From assembly GCF_019204005.1 (NCBI RefSeq), contig NZ_JAGSPA010000003.1, positions 372,001 through 436,000 of the forward strand: a DNA stretch of 64,000 nucleotides, read 5' to 3'. The notes under the pieces are model-generated. The model worked only from the letters and a program-made list of their open reading frames with translations, searched no databases and was not told the origin of the DNA. The DNA is from Pacificimonas pallii. Its GTDB lineage: Bacteria; Pseudomonadota; Alphaproteobacteria; Sphingomonadales; Sphingomonadaceae. Made by a program: the position numbers and the translations under genes. Positions 36,252 to 45,677 of the stretch are shown here, piece after piece; positions within the stretch are counted from its first letter, which is position 1; the number at the start of each line of letters is the position of its first letter.

Positions 36252-37751
36252 ATGCGTATCGTAGAACATCTGATCGGCGGCGGGCGCGTCGCGGGCGGCA
36301 CGCGGACAAAGGACATCTTCAATCCCTCCACCGGTGAGGTGCAGGCATCGGTGCAGCTTGGCACCAAGGGCGATCTCGACCGCGCCGTCGACCTCGCCAA
36401 GGGCGCGCAGCCCGGATGGGCCGCCACCAATCCGCAAAAACGCGCGCGCGTCATGTTCGAATATAAGCGTCTTGTCGAGGCGCGCATGGACGAGCTTGCC
36501 GAACTGCTGTCGTCCGAACATGGCAAGGTGCTTGCCGACGCGCGCGGCGATGTGCAGCGCGGTCTCGATGTCATCGAATTCGCCTGCGGCATTCCGCATG
36601 TTTTGAAAGGCGAATACACTCAGGGCGCCGGACCAGGCATCGACGTTTATTCCATGCGCCAGCCGCTCGGCATCGGCGCGGGCATCACGCCGTTCAACTT
36701 CCCCGCGATGATCCCGATGTGGATGTTCGGCGTCTCCATCGCCTGCGGCAATGCCATGATCATCAAGCCATCGGAACGCGATCCCTCCGTCCCCATGCGG
36801 CTTGGCGAACTGATGCTGGAGGCGGGCGCGCCGGAGGGGATTTTGCAGGTCGTCAACGGTGACAAGGAAATGGTCGACGCGATTCTCGACCATCCCGATA
36901 TTGCAGGCGTCAGCTTCGTCGGCTCATCCGACATCGCGCATTATGTCTACCGCCGCGGCGTCGACGCCGGAAAGCGCGTTCAGGCCATGGGCGGCGCGAA
37001 GAACCACGGCATTGTCCTCCCCGACGCCGATATGGACCAGGTGGTAAACGACCTGTCCGGTGCCGCCTTCGGTTCCGCAGGCGAGCGCTGCATGGCCCTT
37101 CCGGTCGTGGTCCCGGTCGGCAGGAAGACCGCCGACGACCTGCGTGACGCCATGATCCCGGCGATTGAGAAATTGCGCATCGGCGTTTCGACGGACCCGG
37201 ACGCCGATTACGGCCCCGTCGTCACGGCGGAGCATCGCACCCGCGTCGAAAACTGGATTCAGACTGGCGTCAATGAAGGCGCGGACCTTGTTGTCGATGG
37301 TCGCGGCTTTTCCATGCAGGGGCACGAAAGCGGCTTTTTCATGGGCCCCAGCCTGTTCGACAATGTCACGCCGGATATGCAGAGCTATAAGGAAGAGATC
37401 TTCGGCCCTGTCCTTCAGATCGTCCGCGCGGAAAGTTTCGAGGACGCGCTGAAGCTGCCCAGCCAGCACCAGTATGGCAATGGCGTCGCCATCTTCACCC
37501 GCAACGGGCATGCCGCCCGCGAATTCGCGCAGCGCGTCGATGTCGGCATGGTCGGCATCAACGTGCCGATCCCCGTCCCCATCGCCTATCACAGCTTCGG
37601 CGGCTGGAAGCGCTCTGCCTTTGGCGACCATGGCCAGCATGGTATGGAAGGCGTCCGCTTCTGGACAAAGCTGAAAACCGTTACACAGCGCTGGCCCGAC
37701 GGCAGCGGCGTCGGCGACGAAAACGCCTTTGTCATTCCGACCATGGGGTGA
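36252..37751 (+). CDS. mmsA: Methylmalonate-semialdehyde dehydrogenase (CoA-acylating)
   Basis: A 499-residue CoA-dependent aldehyde dehydrogenase converting (methyl)malonate semialdehyde to propionyl-/acetyl-CoA in valine, thymine and inositol catabolism. Features: ITPFNFPAMIPMWMF (about residue 148), FVGSSDIAHYVY, the catalytic Cys in GSAGERCMALPVVVP (about residue 284), and EIFGPVLQIV. As typical for MmsA, the usual ALDH Glu base region reads QAMGGAKNHGIV. A CAGGAG site precedes ATG. It is probably co-transcribed with ridA (3-nt gap). Confidence 0.95.
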   Translation: MRIVEHLIGGGRVAGGTRTKDIFNPSTGEVQASVQLGTKGDLDRAVDLAKGAQPGWAATNPQKRARVMFEYKRLVEARMDELAELLSSEHGKVLADARGDVQRGLDVIEFACGIPHVLKGEYTQGAGPGIDVYSMRQPLGIGAGITPFNFPAMIPMWMFGVSIACGNAMIIKPSERDPSVPMRLGELMLEAGAPEGILQVVNGDKEMVDAILDHPDIAGVSFVGSSDIAHYVYRRGVDAGKRVQAMGGAKNHGIVLPDADMDQVVNDLSGAAFGSAGERCMALPVVVPVGRKTADDLRDAMIPAIEKLRIGVSTDPDADYGPVVTAEHRTRVENWIQTGVNEGADLVVDGRGFSMQGHESGFFMGPSLFDNVTPDMQSYKEEIFGPVLQIVRAESFEDALKLPSQHQYGNGVAIFTRNGHAAREFAQRVDVGMVGINVPIPVPIAYHSFGGWKRSAFGDHGQHGMEGVRFWTKLKTVTQRWPDGSGVGDENAFVIPTMG

Positions 37752-37754
37752 GCC

Positions 37755-38138
37755 GTGCGCAGGACAGCTTCCGCCTCTCCCTATGAGGCCCGGTTCGGCT
37801 TCTCCCGCGCCCTGCGTGTCGGGGATCGCATCCTTGTCAGCGGCACGGGTCCGGTGGAGCCGGACGGGTCGTCCACGCCGGGCGATGCGGCTGCGCAGGC
37901 GCGGCGGTGCTTTGCCATTGCGCTCGCCGCCATCGCGGAACTGGGCGGATCGGCGGCGGATGTGGTGAGGACGCGCATGTTCATCACCGACGCGGCGGAC
38001 GGCGAAGCCATCGGCGCCGTGCATGGCGAACTGTTCGGCGAGACCCGCCCCGCCGCCACGATGGTGGTCGTCGCCGCTCTCCTGCGACCCGAATGGAAGG
38101 TCGAAATCGAGGCGGAAGCGACGCTCGCCCGCACATAG
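37755..38138 (+). CDS. RidA/YjgF-family protein
   Basis: A 127-residue protein of the RidA family, whose archetype hydrolyses reactive enamine/imine intermediates. The N-terminal SPYEARFGFSRALRVGDRILVSGT and C-terminal MVVVAALLRPEWKVEIEAEA segments are typical. The conserved Arg of catalytically active RidA (in the segment before the C-terminal strand) aligns with RPAATMVVV. The start is GTG, 3 nt after mmsA, so the pair are co-translated. Specific substrate unknown. Confidence 0.87.
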   Translation: MRRTASASPYEARFGFSRALRVGDRILVSGTGPVEPDGSSTPGDAAAQARRCFAIALAAIAELGGSAADVVRTRMFITDAADGEAIGAVHGELFGETRPAATMVVVAALLRPEWKVEIEAEATLART

Positions 38139-38140
38139 AA

Positions 38141-38173
38141 TCGGCGCGCCCTTCGTTACGAAGGACGCGCCGA
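38141..38173. terminator. Long inverted repeat between convergent ridA and sodB
   Basis: Arms of 15 nt (TCGGCGCGCCCTTCG and CGAAGGACGCGCCGA) pair with a single mismatch around a 3-nt loop TTA. The hairpin starts 2 nt after the ridA stop and lies 22 nt before the sodB stop, so it is well placed to stop transcription from both sides. A T-tract is not evident on either strand, so its use as an intrinsic terminator is a judgement from position and strength. Confidence 0.55.
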
Positions 38174-38195
38174 TGACAGACGTCGCCGAAGATGA

Positions 38196-38825
38196 TCAGC
38201 CGTTCTGATTGCCGGCCAAATCCTCCTCGGATTTACCGAGATTGCCCGCCGCGAATTCCCAGTTCACCAGCTTCTCAAGAAAATCATCGACATAGGCGCC
38301 GCGATCGTTCTGCTTGTCGAGATAATAGGCGTGTTCCCACACATCGAGCGTCAGAAGCGCCTTCTTGCCATCATGCACGATCGGGGTGTCGGCATCGTCG
38401 GTGTTGACGATTTCGAGCTTGCCGCCGGCCTCGCACAGCCAGGTCCAGCCCGATGCGAAATTGCCGGTCGCCTTTTCCTTGAACTTCGATTTGAAATCGT
38501 CGAGCGATCCGAACGCATCGTCGATCATGTCGGCCAGCTTGCCGGACGGCTTGCCGCCGCCATCGGGTGAATAGCTGTGCCACAGGAACGTGTGGTTCCA
38601 GATCTGCGCACTGTTGTTGAACAGCCCCTGATTGCCGCCGGATTTCGCCGCGCGGATCACTTCGACCAGGCTCTTGCCTTCATGATCGGTGCCCTTGATC
38701 GCGTCATTGGTCTTGGAAACATAGGCATTGTGATGCTTGCCATGGTGGTAATCCAGCGTTTCCGAGGAAATCGCGGGGGAAAGGGCGTCCTTGGCATAGG
38801 GAAGGTCGGGAAGCGTAAAAGCCAT
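38196..38825 (-). CDS. sodB: Superoxide dismutase [Fe]
   Basis: A 209-residue Fe/Mn superoxide dismutase. Metal ligands are visible: His in YHHGKHH (about residue 27), His in WNHTFLW (about residue 78), and DVWEHAYYLD (Asp and His, about residue 161). The GGNQGLFNNSAQIWNH segment with Gln before the second ligand, and the lack of Mn-type features, favour the iron form. A good SD (AGGAGA) precedes ATG. No signal peptide, so cytoplasmic. Confidence 0.95.
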   Translation of the reverse strand: MAFTLPDLPYAKDALSPAISSETLDYHHGKHHNAYVSKTNDAIKGTDHEGKSLVEVIRAAKSGGNQGLFNNSAQIWNHTFLWHSYSPDGGGKPSGKLADMIDDAFGSLDDFKSKFKEKATGNFASGWTWLCEAGGKLEIVNTDDADTPIVHDGKKALLTLDVWEHAYYLDKQNDRGAYVDDFLEKLVNWEFAAGNLGKSEEDLAGNQNG

Positions 38826-38998
38826 CGTCTGTGGTCTCCTGTGATTTCGGTTGGTCTTGCCTCTTTAATGCGCGAGACATGGCGAAGGTTCAATGCGCGC
38901 TGGTTCGTCGCGGGTGAAGAAATCGTTCCGCCTTCGTCATGTGCGGTGGATCGTCACCGCGCCATCAAAAAAACCGGAACGCGTCAACCTGCCAGTCA

Positions 38999-39032
38999 TT
39001 GAGAGGTAATATAGCGCGGCCTATAGGGCGCG
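38999..39032 (+). promoter_or_regulatory. Putative dksA promoter with palindromic, GC-rich start region
   Basis: A -35 TTGAGA (38999-39004) and -10 TATAGG (39022-39027) are separated by 17 nt. An 18-bp near-perfect palindrome (39015-39032) covers the -10. The bases after the -10 are GC-rich (GCGCGAC), which in other bacteria marks promoters under ppGpp/DksA control. An SD of GGAGG lies 7 nt before the dksA ATG. Sequence is seen directly; use is inference. Confidence 0.5.
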
Positions 39033-39083
39033 ACATCGACTGCGGAGCGGGGCCGCATTGCGCGATAAGATGGAGGATGATGA

Positions 39084-39560
39084 ATGACGGTTTCCAGCCT
39101 TGAGAAAAACAGGGAAATCAATGCCGGAAAGGTCGTCGAACGGTTGCAAGCGATCGACCTTCCCGAAAATTATCGCCCATCCGACGATGAAGATTTCATG
39201 TGCGATCGCCAGCTGGCCTATTTCCGGCGGAAGCTCATCTCCTGGCGCGACGAACTGCAACAGGATGCACAGGAAACGCGCGACGAACTTGCGGCGGATT
39301 CGCTGCGTGAACCCGATCTTTCCGACCGGGCGAGCGCGGAAAGCGACTGGACCGTCCACCTGCGCAAACGCGACCGCGCGCGAAAGCTCGTGTCAAAAAT
39401 CAATGCCGCCCTGCGCCGTATCGAGACGGGCGAATATGGCCTCTGCGAAGTGACCGGAGAGCCTATTGGCCTCGGCCGCCTCGACGCCCGCCCCACGGCA
39501 ACCATGACCGTCGAAGCGCAAGAAGCGCATGAACGGACGGAAAAGGTCTCGCGCGACTAG
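39084..39560 (+). CDS. dksA: RNA polymerase-binding factor DksA, alphaproteobacterial type
   Basis: A 158-residue DksA that binds the RNA polymerase secondary channel and mediates the stringent response with ppGpp. The coiled-coil tip region (DLSDRASAESDW, about residue 79) is present. The zinc-finger region reads ETGEYGLCEVTGEPIGLGRL and ARPTATMTVEAQ: only the first of the four cysteines remains. Loss of the other cysteines is known for alphaproteobacterial DksA, so it is probably functional without zinc. Strong SD GGAGG. Confidence 0.92.
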   Translation: MTVSSLEKNREINAGKVVERLQAIDLPENYRPSDDEDFMCDRQLAYFRRKLISWRDELQQDAQETRDELAADSLREPDLSDRASAESDWTVHLRKRDRARKLVSKINAALRRIETGEYGLCEVTGEPIGLGRLDARPTATMTVEAQEAHERTEKVSRD

Positions 39561-39711
39561 AATTTCCGCAAAAACCGCCGCTTTCCGCGTCTTTTCACGA
39601 AAAGCCAGCCCCCCTTCCCGCGCGGCGCCTGCCCTTACCGAAGCGCCAGCTTTCCTGCAGGCCCGGATCGTGCGATCCCGTCTCCCGACGACATTAAGGG
39701 GGAGACCGCAC

Positions 39712-41637
39712 ATGTTCCGCGCCATCTGTTTTTCGGCCAGTCTGTTATTTTCGACATCAGCCGCCGCCGCAAATCCCGCGACCGAGGCCACTCGCGCCGC
39801 GAACGACGCCGTCGCCGCACGCCTGCCCATCGCCGACCGGCAGGATTTCGAAGATGCGCGCCGCGGCAAGATCGCCGAGATCGAGGGCGGCATCATCCGG
39901 GACGCGGACGGCAATCCCGTCTGGGACGCGGCCAGCTTCGCATTTCTCGACGGCGATGCCGCCGCCAGCGTGAACCCCTCGCTATGGCGGCAATCGCGTT
40001 TGCTCAGCGAGCATGGCCTGTTCAAGGTTACCGACGGCATCTGGCAGGTGCGCGGCTACGATCTTGCCAATATGACCATCATCCGCGGCAAGACCGGCTG
40101 GATCGTCATCGACCCGCTATTATCGGTGGAAACCGCGGCCGCTGCGTTGAAACTCGTCAATGACCACCTCGGTGAGCGCCCCGTCAGCGCGATCATTTTC
40201 ACGCATAGCCATGCGGATCACTTCGCGGGCGTTGGCGGCCTTGGCGCGGCATCCGACATCCCCGTCATCGCGCCTGCAGGCTTTCTTGAAGAGGCGATCA
40301 GCGAAAATCTGCTTGCCGGTCCGTATATGCGCGCCCGCGCCGCGCATATGTTCGGCAACACCCTTCCACGCGGCCCGCGCGGACAGGTGGGTGTCGGCCT
40401 CGGTCAGGCACTCTCCAGCGGCAAGACTTCGCTTCGCGCGCCTACGCGGGAAGTCGCGGCGGGGGCGGAGCCGTTCGCCATTGACGGCGTGACATTCGAA
40501 TTCCTCGACGCCGCGCAGACCGAGGCGCCCGCCGAATTCGTCTTCTTCATTCCCGAGATGCAGGCGCTTATCATGTCTGAGGTCACGTCGGGCACGCTGC
40601 ACAATGCCCTTACCCTGCGCGGCGCGAAGGTCCGCGACCTCCTCGCCTGGTCGCGGGTGATCGACGGCGCGCTCCTCAATTTCGGCGGCCGTGCGAATAC
40701 CGTTCTCGCATCGCACCACTGGCCGACATGGGGCCGGGACAACGTCCGGACCTATCTTCAGAACCAGCGCGATATTTACCGCTACATCCACGACCAGACC
40801 GTCCGCCGCGCCAATCGCGGGGAAACGCTGCAGGAAATCGGCGACGCGCTGGCAGAGCCGGACTTCGCCGCCCGCGACTTCAGCGTGCGCGGCTATTACG
40901 GCACGATGAATCACAACGCCAAGGCGGTGTATCAGCATTATTTCGGCTGGTGGGACGGCGTACCTGCGAACTACAATCCGCACCCGCCAGAGGCGGAAAG
41001 CAAACGCTATGTCGCGGCGATGGGCGGCGCGGACCGCGTCCTTGCCCTGGGCGCCGCCGCCCATGCCGAAGGCGACGACCGCTGGGCCGCACGGCTCTAC
41101 AATCATCTCGTCTTCGCGGGCGAGGGCGGCGAGGCGGCGAAACAGGGTCTGGCCAACAGCTATGAGCAGCTCGGTTACCGCGCTGAATCCGGTGCATGGC
41201 GCGATTATTACCTGTCCGCCGCCCGCGAATTGCGCGAAGGCCCCGCCGAGCAGATTGCAGATGTCGCGCAGGCGGCATTCCTTGCCGCTGTGCCGACGGA
41301 TGACCTCTTCGATGCCCTGGCCGTCCGCTATGCGCCGGAAAAGGCGCCGCGGACCGAAATCGCGCTGCAGTTCATATTTCCGGATCGCCGGGAACGCCTG
41401 TCTGTCGAAATGCGTGAAGCGGTTCTCATTCCGCGCCTCGGCGTGGACGCCGTGACACCCGCCGCCACGCTGACAATGAACCGCAGCGATCTTGATCTTA
41501 TCATCGCGCGCCAGGCGACGCCGACAGCGCTGATCCAGCAGGGAAAGCTGACGGTTGAGGGGCAGCCGGACGCCATCCTCGCCCTGTTCGGATCGCTCGA
41601 TCAGGGGGGCGGGCGGATCGCGATCGTCACGCCTTAA
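39712..41637 (+). CDS. Exported alkyl sulfatase, metallo-beta-lactamase fold (SdsA1/BDS1 type)
   Basis: A 641-residue class III alkylsulfatase hydrolysing primary or secondary alkyl sulfates. The signal peptide is at residues 1-20 (MFRAICFSASLLFSTSAAAA). The catalytic domain has the binuclear-zinc motif THSHADHFAG (about residue 163), and further ligands lie in MSEVTSGTLHNA and ASHHWPTWG. The dimerisation and SCP2-like C-terminal domains follow (TEIALQFIFPDRRERL ... QPDAILALFGSLDQG). I chose the ATG at 39712, which has an SD of AAGGGGGA and starts the signal peptide. Confidence 0.92.
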   Translation: MFRAICFSASLLFSTSAAAANPATEATRAANDAVAARLPIADRQDFEDARRGKIAEIEGGIIRDADGNPVWDAASFAFLDGDAAASVNPSLWRQSRLLSEHGLFKVTDGIWQVRGYDLANMTIIRGKTGWIVIDPLLSVETAAAALKLVNDHLGERPVSAIIFTHSHADHFAGVGGLGAASDIPVIAPAGFLEEAISENLLAGPYMRARAAHMFGNTLPRGPRGQVGVGLGQALSSGKTSLRAPTREVAAGAEPFAIDGVTFEFLDAAQTEAPAEFVFFIPEMQALIMSEVTSGTLHNALTLRGAKVRDLLAWSRVIDGALLNFGGRANTVLASHHWPTWGRDNVRTYLQNQRDIYRYIHDQTVRRANRGETLQEIGDALAEPDFAARDFSVRGYYGTMNHNAKAVYQHYFGWWDGVPANYNPHPPEAESKRYVAAMGGADRVLALGAAAHAEGDDRWAARLYNHLVFAGEGGEAAKQGLANSYEQLGYRAESGAWRDYYLSAARELREGPAEQIADVAQAAFLAAVPTDDLFDALAVRYAPEKAPRTEIALQFIFPDRRERLSVEMREAVLIPRLGVDAVTPAATLTMNRSDLDLIIARQATPTALIQQGKLTVEGQPDAILALFGSLDQGGGRIAIVTP

Positions 41638-41757
41638 CCTGATGCCCGTGCCGGCGGCACAGCGTCTCGTGTCTCGCACCGGCGCACCGTTTCTGTTATG
41701 ATGATCTGGTAAGTCGCGTCGCGTTCTCTCCTGGCCTTTTTCCCGCGGAGCACGATC

Positions 41758-42465
41758 ATGCGCCTGACACTCACCCTTTCCGCCGCCCTTTTTCTCGCAG
41801 CGGCAGCGAATGCCGCACCGACCATCTTTTTCGGCGAGGATATCGCGCCTACCGACGGCAGCACCATTCCAGCTGCGAGCGCGGCGCGCGCGGACTTTGA
41901 CAGCTTCTTCAGCAACTTCGTCGCGGTTGAGGATTTCGAGGGCTATACGGCCGGCCAGGCTCTTCCGGACGAACCCGCAGAGGGGCGTTTCATCGGACAG
42001 GCGCGCTTCGACGGCGCGGCAGGGCGCGTCTATGCCAATTTCGTGCAGGCGGGCGCGGTTGCCAACAATGCGCTCGCGACGTCGGGAAACCAGACCTATA
42101 CCAATGACGAGGAAGCCGTCGCGGTCAGCTTTTTCTCCAGGCCGGTTAACGGCATCGGCTTCTATGGCATTGATTTCGCCACCGGGCCGCTGACGCTCAA
42201 CGTGACGTTCGAAGGCGGCGCCGTCGAGATATTCAACGTCGGACAGGATCTTGGCCGCGGCAATGTCTTTTTCTGGGGTATCGCCGACCCCGATCGCCGC
42301 ATCGAATCCATCTTCGGCGGCACACCGCTGGCGGGCGGCGGCGATTTCCTGAATGATGTCGACGATTTCGTCATTGGCCGCCTTGCCGTTCCCGCGCCGG
42401 GTGCGACGGGCCTTTTCGGTCTGGCACTGCTGGGCATCGCCGCGTTTCGCAGGCGGCTGCGATGA
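41758..42465 (+). CDS. PEP-CTERM (VPAPGA-type) sorting-domain exported protein
   Basis: A 235-residue exported protein. The signal peptide covers residues 1-19 ([15 protein letters not shown]). The body is a beta-rich region of about 190 residues of unknown function with an Asp/Gly-rich surface. The C-terminus has the exosortase sorting signal: VPAPG, a hydrophobic stretch ([14 protein letters not shown]) and the basic end RRRLR. It is expected to be processed by an exosortase and linked to the cell surface or exopolysaccharide. No exosortase is encoded in this window. Confidence 0.78.
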   Translation: MRLTLTLSAALFLAAAANAAPTIFFGEDIAPTDGSTIPAASAARADFDSFFSNFVAVEDFEGYTAGQALPDEPAEGRFIGQARFDGAAGRVYANFVQAGAVANNALATSGNQTYTNDEEAVAVSFFSRPVNGIGFYGIDFATGPLTLNVTFEGGAVEIFNVGQDLGRGNVFFWGIADPDRRIESIFGGTPLAGGGDFLNDVDDFVIGRLAVPAPGATGLFGLALLGIAAFRRRLR

Positions 42466-42542
42466 CGCATTCGCCAATATGCCCAGCCTCCCGCCACATC
42501 CCCACTGGCCCTGATGCCCGCGCTCGACTAAAGCGCTCCCGC

Positions 42543-44678
42543 ATGAGCGAAATCACCCCCGCACTCGTCGCCGAACACGGCCTCAGCCCCGAAGAATATG
42601 GCGTTATCCTGACGGCACTTGGCCGCACGCCCAATCTGACGGAGCTGGGCATTTTTTCCGTCATGTGGTCTGAACATTGCAGCTATAAATCCAGCCGCCT
42701 GCATTTGAAAAAGCTGCCGACCACCGGCCCACAGGTCATTTGCGGCCCGGGCGAGAATGCCGGCATCGTCGATATCGGCGACGGCGATGCGGTGATCTTC
42801 AAGATGGAATCGCACAACCACCCCAGCTTTATCGAACCCTATCAGGGCGCGGCGACCGGTGTCGGCGGTATCCTGCGCGACGTCTTCACCATGGGCGCCC
42901 GCCCCGTCGCCAATATGAACGCCCTGCGCTTCGGCGACCCCGGCCATCCAAAGACCCGTCACCTGGTGAAGGGCGTCGTCGCGGGAATCGGCGGCTATGG
43001 CAATTGCGTCGGCGTGCCCACTGTGGGCGGCGAGACCAATTTCCACCCCGCCTATAATGGCAATATCCTCGTCAATGCGATGACGGTCGGCACGGTGCGC
43101 ACCGACAGGATTTTCTACAGCGCCGCCGCCGGCATCGGCAATCCGGTCATATATGTCGGCTCAAAGACCGGCCGCGACGGCATTCACGGCGCCACCATGG
43201 CCAGCGCCGAATTCACCGAGGATTCTGAGGAGAAGCGTCCCACCGTCCAAGTTGGCGATCCTTTCACGGAAAAGCTGCTGATCGAGGCCTGCCTCGAACT
43301 CATGGCCACCGACGCGATCGTCGCCATTCAGGACATGGGCGCGGCGGGCCTCACCTCCTCCTCCGTTGAAATGGCGGACAAGGGCGGCGTCGGCATCCAT
43401 CTCGACCTCGACAAGGTGCCGTGCCGCGAAGAGGCGATGACGCCCTATGAAATGATGCTGTCGGAATCGCAGGAACGCATGCTGATGGTCCTGAAGCCGG
43501 GCCGCGAGGACGAGGCGCGCAGGATCTTTGAAAAATGGGAACTCGACTTCGCCGTCATCGGCGAGGTCACCGACACGAAGCATCTCGTGCTCAGCTTTGG
43601 CGGCGAGACCGTCTGCGATATCCCGCTCGGCCCGCTGGGTGACAATGCGCCGCTCTACGACAGGCCGCACGTGCCAACGCCCGCGCGCCAGCCCATTGGA
43701 GGGCTCGCACCAAGGAACGGCGTCACCGATGATTTGGTGACCCTTATGGGGTGCCCCGCGCTCGCCAGCCGCCGCTGGATCTGGGAGCAATATGATCACA
43801 TGGTGATGGCCGACACGATCGGCCGTCCGGGCGGCGACGCCGCGATCGTTCGCGTGCACGGAACCAAAAAGGCGATCGCCATCACCACGGACTGCAATCC
43901 GCGCTACTGCTTCGCCGATCCGGTCGAGGGCGGCCGGCAGGCCATTGCGGAGGCGTATCGCAACCTGACCGCCGTGGGTGCCACGCCGCTCGCGACCACC
44001 GACTGCATGAATTTCGGCAATCCCGAACGTCCGGAGATCATGGGCCAGTTCGTCGGATGTATCGAGGGCATGGCAGAGGCGTGCGCCGCGCTCGACATGC
44101 CCATCGTGTCCGGCAATGTCTCACTTTACAATGAAACCAACGGCGTCGGCATCCTCCCCACACCTGCCATCGGCGCGGTCGGACTATTGAAGGACTATGA
44201 CAGGCGCACGGACATCGCCTTCAAGACGGCGGGCGATGTCATCTGGCTGGTCGGCGCGCCGGGCCGTCACCTCGATCAGTCCGTCTGGCTGTGGCAGGTG
44301 GAAGGCCGCGAAGACGGTCCGCCGCCGCCCGTCGATCTGGCCGCCGAAAAGGCGATGGGCGACTATATTCGCAATTTGATCGGGAATGGCGAGATCACCG
44401 CCGCCCATGATATTTCCGATGGCGGCGCGCTTGTCGCTGTTGCGGAAATGGCGCTGGCAGGTGACATGGGCGCGGCACTAACGCCGATGTCCCATGCCGA
44501 AGCCTTTGGCGAAGATCAGGCCCGCTACATTGTCACGGCGCCCGAGGGTGTCGCTATCGAGGGCACCCGCCTCGGCACGGTCGGCGGCGCGTCCATCGCT
44601 GTCGGCGGCACGCAGGTCGGTCTTGCCGATATTCGCACGGCGCACCGCGATTGGCTGCCAGATATAATGACACGGTAG
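42543..44678 (+). CDS. purL: Phosphoribosylformylglycinamidine synthase subunit PurL
   Basis: A 711-residue small-type PurL that works with PurQ and PurS to convert FGAR to FGAM in purine synthesis. Diagnostic segments are [14 protein letters not shown] (about residue 40), [24 protein letters not shown] (about residue 87; split here), [17 protein letters not shown] and FGDP. I chose the ATG at 42543 ([12 protein letters not shown]); the longer upstream frame overlaps the previous gene. The length fits the small form, so purQ and purS must lie elsewhere. Confidence 0.96.
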   Translation: MSEITPALVAEHGLSPEEYGVILTALGRTPNLTELGIFSVMWSEHCSYKSSRLHLKKLPTTGPQVICGPGENAGIVDIGDGDAVIFKMESHNHPSFIEPYQGAATGVGGILRDVFTMGARPVANMNALRFGDPGHPKTRHLVKGVVAGIGGYGNCVGVPTVGGETNFHPAYNGNILVNAMTVGTVRTDRIFYSAAAGIGNPVIYVGSKTGRDGIHGATMASAEFTEDSEEKRPTVQVGDPFTEKLLIEACLELMATDAIVAIQDMGAAGLTSSSVEMADKGGVGIHLDLDKVPCREEAMTPYEMMLSESQERMLMVLKPGREDEARRIFEKWELDFAVIGEVTDTKHLVLSFGGETVCDIPLGPLGDNAPLYDRPHVPTPARQPIGGLAPRNGVTDDLVTLMGCPALASRRWIWEQYDHMVMADTIGRPGGDAAIVRVHGTKKAIAITTDCNPRYCFADPVEGGRQAIAEAYRNLTAVGATPLATTDCMNFGNPERPEIMGQFVGCIEGMAEACAALDMPIVSGNVSLYNETNGVGILPTPAIGAVGLLKDYDRRTDIAFKTAGDVIWLVGAPGRHLDQSVWLWQVEGREDGPPPPVDLAAEKAMGDYIRNLIGNGEITAAHDISDGGALVAVAEMALAGDMGAALTPMSHAEAFGEDQARYIVTAPEGVAIEGTRLGTVGGASIAVGGTQVGLADIRTAHRDWLPDIMTR

Positions 44679-44692
44679 GGGAACGCGATATC

Positions 44693-45367
44693 ATGCCCGT
44701 CTACAAACCTGTTCCGTTCACGGATTTCATCGATTTTGCCGACGATGAGATGTCGGTCCGCGCCAGGACGTTTTACGAGGATCTCCGTCGGCGTCATTCC
44801 TGCCGTTATTTTTCGGATGCCGACATCCCCAGGTCGGTAATCGAGGATGCGATCCGCGCTGCGGGGACAGCGCCGTCTGGGGCAAACCACCAGCCCTGGC
44901 ACTTTGCGGTCATCCGCTCGCCGGAAAAAAAGCAGGAGATCCGGTCAGGCGCGGAAGAAGAGGAACGGGAATTTTACGCCGGCAAGGCACCGCAGGAGTG
45001 GCTCGACGCGCTTGCCCCCCTCGGCACGGACGACGTGAAGGAACATTTGACGGATGCGCCGTGGCTGATCGTCGTTTTCGGTCAGCGGCGCGGCGGCGCA
45101 CTGCCCGGTGAAAACAGGCAGAACTACTACGTTCCCGAATCCGTTGGCATCGCCTGCGGCATGCTGATCGCGGCGTTGACATATGCGGGCGTCGCCACGC
45201 TGACGCACACCCCATCACCGATGAAATTCCTCAACCAGATCTGCGATCGGCCCAGGGATGAAAGACCGCTGATGATCATCGTCTGCGGCAAGCCCGCCGA
45301 CACGGCGACGATGCCGGAACACGCGACGATCAAGAAATCGCTGGAGCGGATCGCCAGCTGGCTCTGA
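44693..45367 (+). CDS. Nitroreductase-family protein, iodotyrosine-deiodinase-like
   Basis: A 224-residue FMN-dependent enzyme of the nitroreductase superfamily, in the iodotyrosine deiodinase (IYD) subgroup by sequence pattern. It has RRHSCRYFSD (FMN phosphate site), AAGTAPSGANHQPWHF, EEEEREFY, YYVPESVGIACGM and TLTHTPSPMKFL. IYD enzymes reductively dehalogenate iodotyrosine; bacterial members exist but their substrates are mostly unknown. The Lys that closes the mammalian active site (KKLRT region) is not evident (ALAPLGTDD). I chose ATG at 44693. It begins 14 nt after purL. Confidence 0.82.
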   Translation: MPVYKPVPFTDFIDFADDEMSVRARTFYEDLRRRHSCRYFSDADIPRSVIEDAIRAAGTAPSGANHQPWHFAVIRSPEKKQEIRSGAEEEEREFYAGKAPQEWLDALAPLGTDDVKEHLTDAPWLIVVFGQRRGGALPGENRQNYYVPESVGIACGMLIAALTYAGVATLTHTPSPMKFLNQICDRPRDERPLMIIVCGKPADTATMPEHATIKKSLERIASWL

Positions 45368-45393
45368 CAAAAACCACACGCCGCGAAAACGCT

Positions 45394-45423
45394 ATTGCGA
45401 ACAAGTCTCATAATCAGTAGAAT
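45394..45423 (+). promoter_or_regulatory. Putative bfd-bfr promoter with Fur-like box
   Basis: A -35 TTGCGA (45395-45400), a 17-nt spacer and a -10 TAGAAT (45418-45423) precede bfd. The sequence ATTGCGAACAAGTCTCATA (45394-45412) resembles the TGCGAATnATTCTCA form of the Fur box and overlaps the -35 and spacer, a repression layout. An SD of GGGAGA lies before the bfd ATG. Iron control of ferredoxin/bacterioferritin genes is common in the family; the binding itself is inference. Confidence 0.55.
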
Positions 45424-45449
45424 GATCCCAACATGGGAGATTGGCACTG

Positions 45450-45623
45450 ATGGTTGTTTGTGTCTGCAATGCGATTCGGGAAACTGATGTGCGGAGTGCC
45501 GCTCGTAATGGCGCACGCTGCCCAAAATCCGCTTATGCATCCCTGGGCTGCCGTCCCCGGTGCGGTCAGTGCCTGCCCTTTGCCCGCGATCTTATGCGCA
45601 GTGAGCCTTCCATCACGGCTTGA
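45450..45623 (+). CDS. bfd: Bacterioferritin-associated ferredoxin
   Basis: A 57-residue [2Fe-2S] protein that releases iron from bacterioferritin by electron transfer. The four cluster cysteines are visible: VCVCNAI at the N-terminus and CRPRCGQC (about residue 34). I chose the ATG at 45450 (MVVCVCNAIRE), which follows a GGGAGA site. It is followed after 54 nt by bacterioferritin, the expected partner. Confidence 0.9.
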   Translation: MVVCVCNAIRETDVRSAARNGARCPKSAYASLGCRPRCGQCLPFARDLMRSEPSITA

Positions 45624-45677
45624 TCGCCGTCGCCTGACCGGCCACAATGACCTGAACCTAATTGATGGGAGTGCGCC

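Noticed and set aside
40120-42477. A 785-codon open frame on the minus strand
   Set aside because: It is antisense to the alkyl sulfatase and PEP-CTERM genes, which have clear motifs; its product has no recognisable domain and is Arg-rich, as expected for a shadow frame in GC-rich DNA.
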